The notes beneath the pieces were generated by a model. That model did no database searches. It was not told the DNA's origin and saw only the letters and a list, made by a program, of their open reading frames with translations. A DNA stretch of 18,644 nt, taken from positions 1-18,644 of the forward strand of contig SDVU01000170.1 of the NCBI GenBank assembly GCA_016256075.1, written 5' to 3'. The stretch comes from Dictyocoela muelleri. Taxonomy: Eukaryota > Microsporidia. This document shows, piece by piece, positions 17,704-18,644 of this stretch. The position numbers and the translations under genes were made by a program. The stretch's first letter is position 1; each line of letters opens with the position of its first letter.

Positions 17704-17740
17704 TCAAATGAGGGAGATGCATATTTTATCATAAAAAGTA
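17704..17740 (-). promoter_or_regulatory. CCC start motif and TATA-like element of the PX gene
   Basis: On the minus strand the sequence before the ATG reads GATAAAATATGC, then TCTCCCTCATTTGA. The CCC lies 9-11 bases before the ATG. C-rich motifs next to start codons are known from microsporidia; assigning that role here is inference. Confidence 0.5.
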
Positions 17741-18289
17741 AATATCTAACAAATTAATTAAATTAAAAATTTGAAACTCTTTGAATTCATCTTATCTAAA
17801 ATTTTTTATATTTTTAAAAAAAGTTTATTAAAAAATGATAGAAAATGTAATTTTTTATTCGAAATTGAATTTTTTAATTTATTTAAACTTTATTTAGAAT
17901 TTACAAAAATGGAATTTTTTTGAATTTCGACTTTTAATTTAAATAAAAAATTGTTTTGAATTTGAACTTACAAAATTTTAATATTCTATATACAATTTTA
18001 CAATTGAATATCTGTTATAACATCTTCTTTTGTGAAAAACAATATTTGGTATAATCTCGCCATTTTAAAATATAAGAAACTAAAATAATTAGATTTATGA
18101 TTAATCTTTTTATTAAAAATTTTTGAAATTAAACTTAAAATTGAGATTCTTACAATAATTATAGTTATTTTTTTGTATTAGAAGTTTTGATCTAAAGAAT
18201 AATTTATTTCCTAAATATAGATATCTTAGAAATAAATAATTTATTTGGAAAAATAAAAATGTTTAAAATATATTCTGATGGATCAAATT
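17741..18289. other. AT-rich low-complexity region upstream of the PX gene
   Basis: No gene seen. GAATTT, TTTAAACTTT and AATTGAATTT variants recur at about 17760-17960. A near-palindrome (AATAATTTATTTCCTAA facing TTAGAAATAAATAATT) lies around 18199-18245. Confidence 0.4.
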
Positions 18290-18510
18290 AATTTTTATAT
18301 TTAAAATTTATTACATGCTGACTAGATCAATACTTCTCAACACTAAAACTTGTTCCTAACCATATTATCTAGACCTTTAGTTCTTTTTGTTTAAATTATA
18401 TGTCGCTAATAACCTTTCCAAATGCCTTAATGTAGACACGATTTTGTTTTATAAATAACTCAGCAGGATAGAAGTAATTATAGGTTTTTTCATGATTTTT
18501 TGTATTAAAA
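18290..18510 (-). repeat. Dispersed tRNA-like repeat family, locus E
   Basis: On the minus strand, CATGA, TAATTACTTCTATCCTGC, GAGTTATTTATAAAACAAAA and GCATTTGGAAAGGTTATTAG align in order with locus B (TAATTACATTTATCCAGC, GAGTAATTGATAAAACAAAA and so on). The distal part, TTTAAACAAAAAGAACTAAAG and TTAGGAACAAG, aligns better with locus D. Confidence 0.6.
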
Positions 18511-18644
18511 ACGTTCATTCTGCCCAATTTTTTCGGGAAAAAAAAACAACGAATGCTGGGGTAATTTTGTAGGATACAATGGTGTATCCTTATGTATTTG
18601 AGTATTGTGAAGATGTATTATGAAACAATATGAGTTTCATATTT

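Overview
The window is very AT-rich, gene-poor eukaryotic DNA that looks like a repeat-filled region of a microsporidian genome. The reasons are extreme AT content, the one intact small gene having no visible intron and a CCC-type motif just upstream of its ATG, a poly(A)-like signal overlapping its stop codon, and a mix of transposon families (Merlin, Tigger/pogo, MULE, integrase-bearing elements) of the kind found in expanded microsporidian genomes. The assignment is an inference; another AT-rich unicellular eukaryote is possible.

Only one gene looks intact: a 114-residue PX (phosphoinositide-binding) protein on the minus strand at 17359-17703. Nearly everything else is mobile DNA in decay. 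From the left: a tRNA-like repeat (118-205); a 734-bp inverted-repeat element with TTTTAGCGCAAA-type ends (390-1123); directly beside it a 486-bp foldback element (1128-1613); a 21-bp minisatellite (1709-1938); copies of a dispersed repeat with tRNA-like modules (2715-2995, 3985-4600); a 650-bp element with perfect hairpins in its ends, bracketed by 74-bp direct repeats (5607-6404); an unrecognised decayed coding stretch (about 7850-8190); and a Merlin transposon (8191-9281) inserted against it.

From 9350 to 16334 lies a nest of elements. Its apparent outermost layer is an old, broken integrase-bearing fossil on the minus strand (roughly 11880-12762 and 15192-15450), with candidate inverted ends at 9350, 11850 and 16334. 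A nearly full-length Tigger/pogo element with TA target duplication (9537-11315) sits on its left side. A 2.43-kb composite element (12763-15191, target duplication TATTA) has split the integrase fossil. This composite carries inverted arms that each contain a degenerate tRNA-His-like sequence, and encloses a MULE transposase unit with hairpin-bearing ends (13426-15033). A small foldback element (16075-16204) and the fossil's right end follow. Then comes a tandem array of about 340-bp tRNA-like repeat units (16345-17190), the PX gene, low-complexity DNA and another copy of the dispersed repeat (18290-18510).

The genes do not form an operon or pathway. The most interesting threads are the repeat family with RNA polymerase III-like boxes, the composite MULE with tRNA-like arms and hairpin ends, and host-style CCC start motifs in front of the transposase genes.
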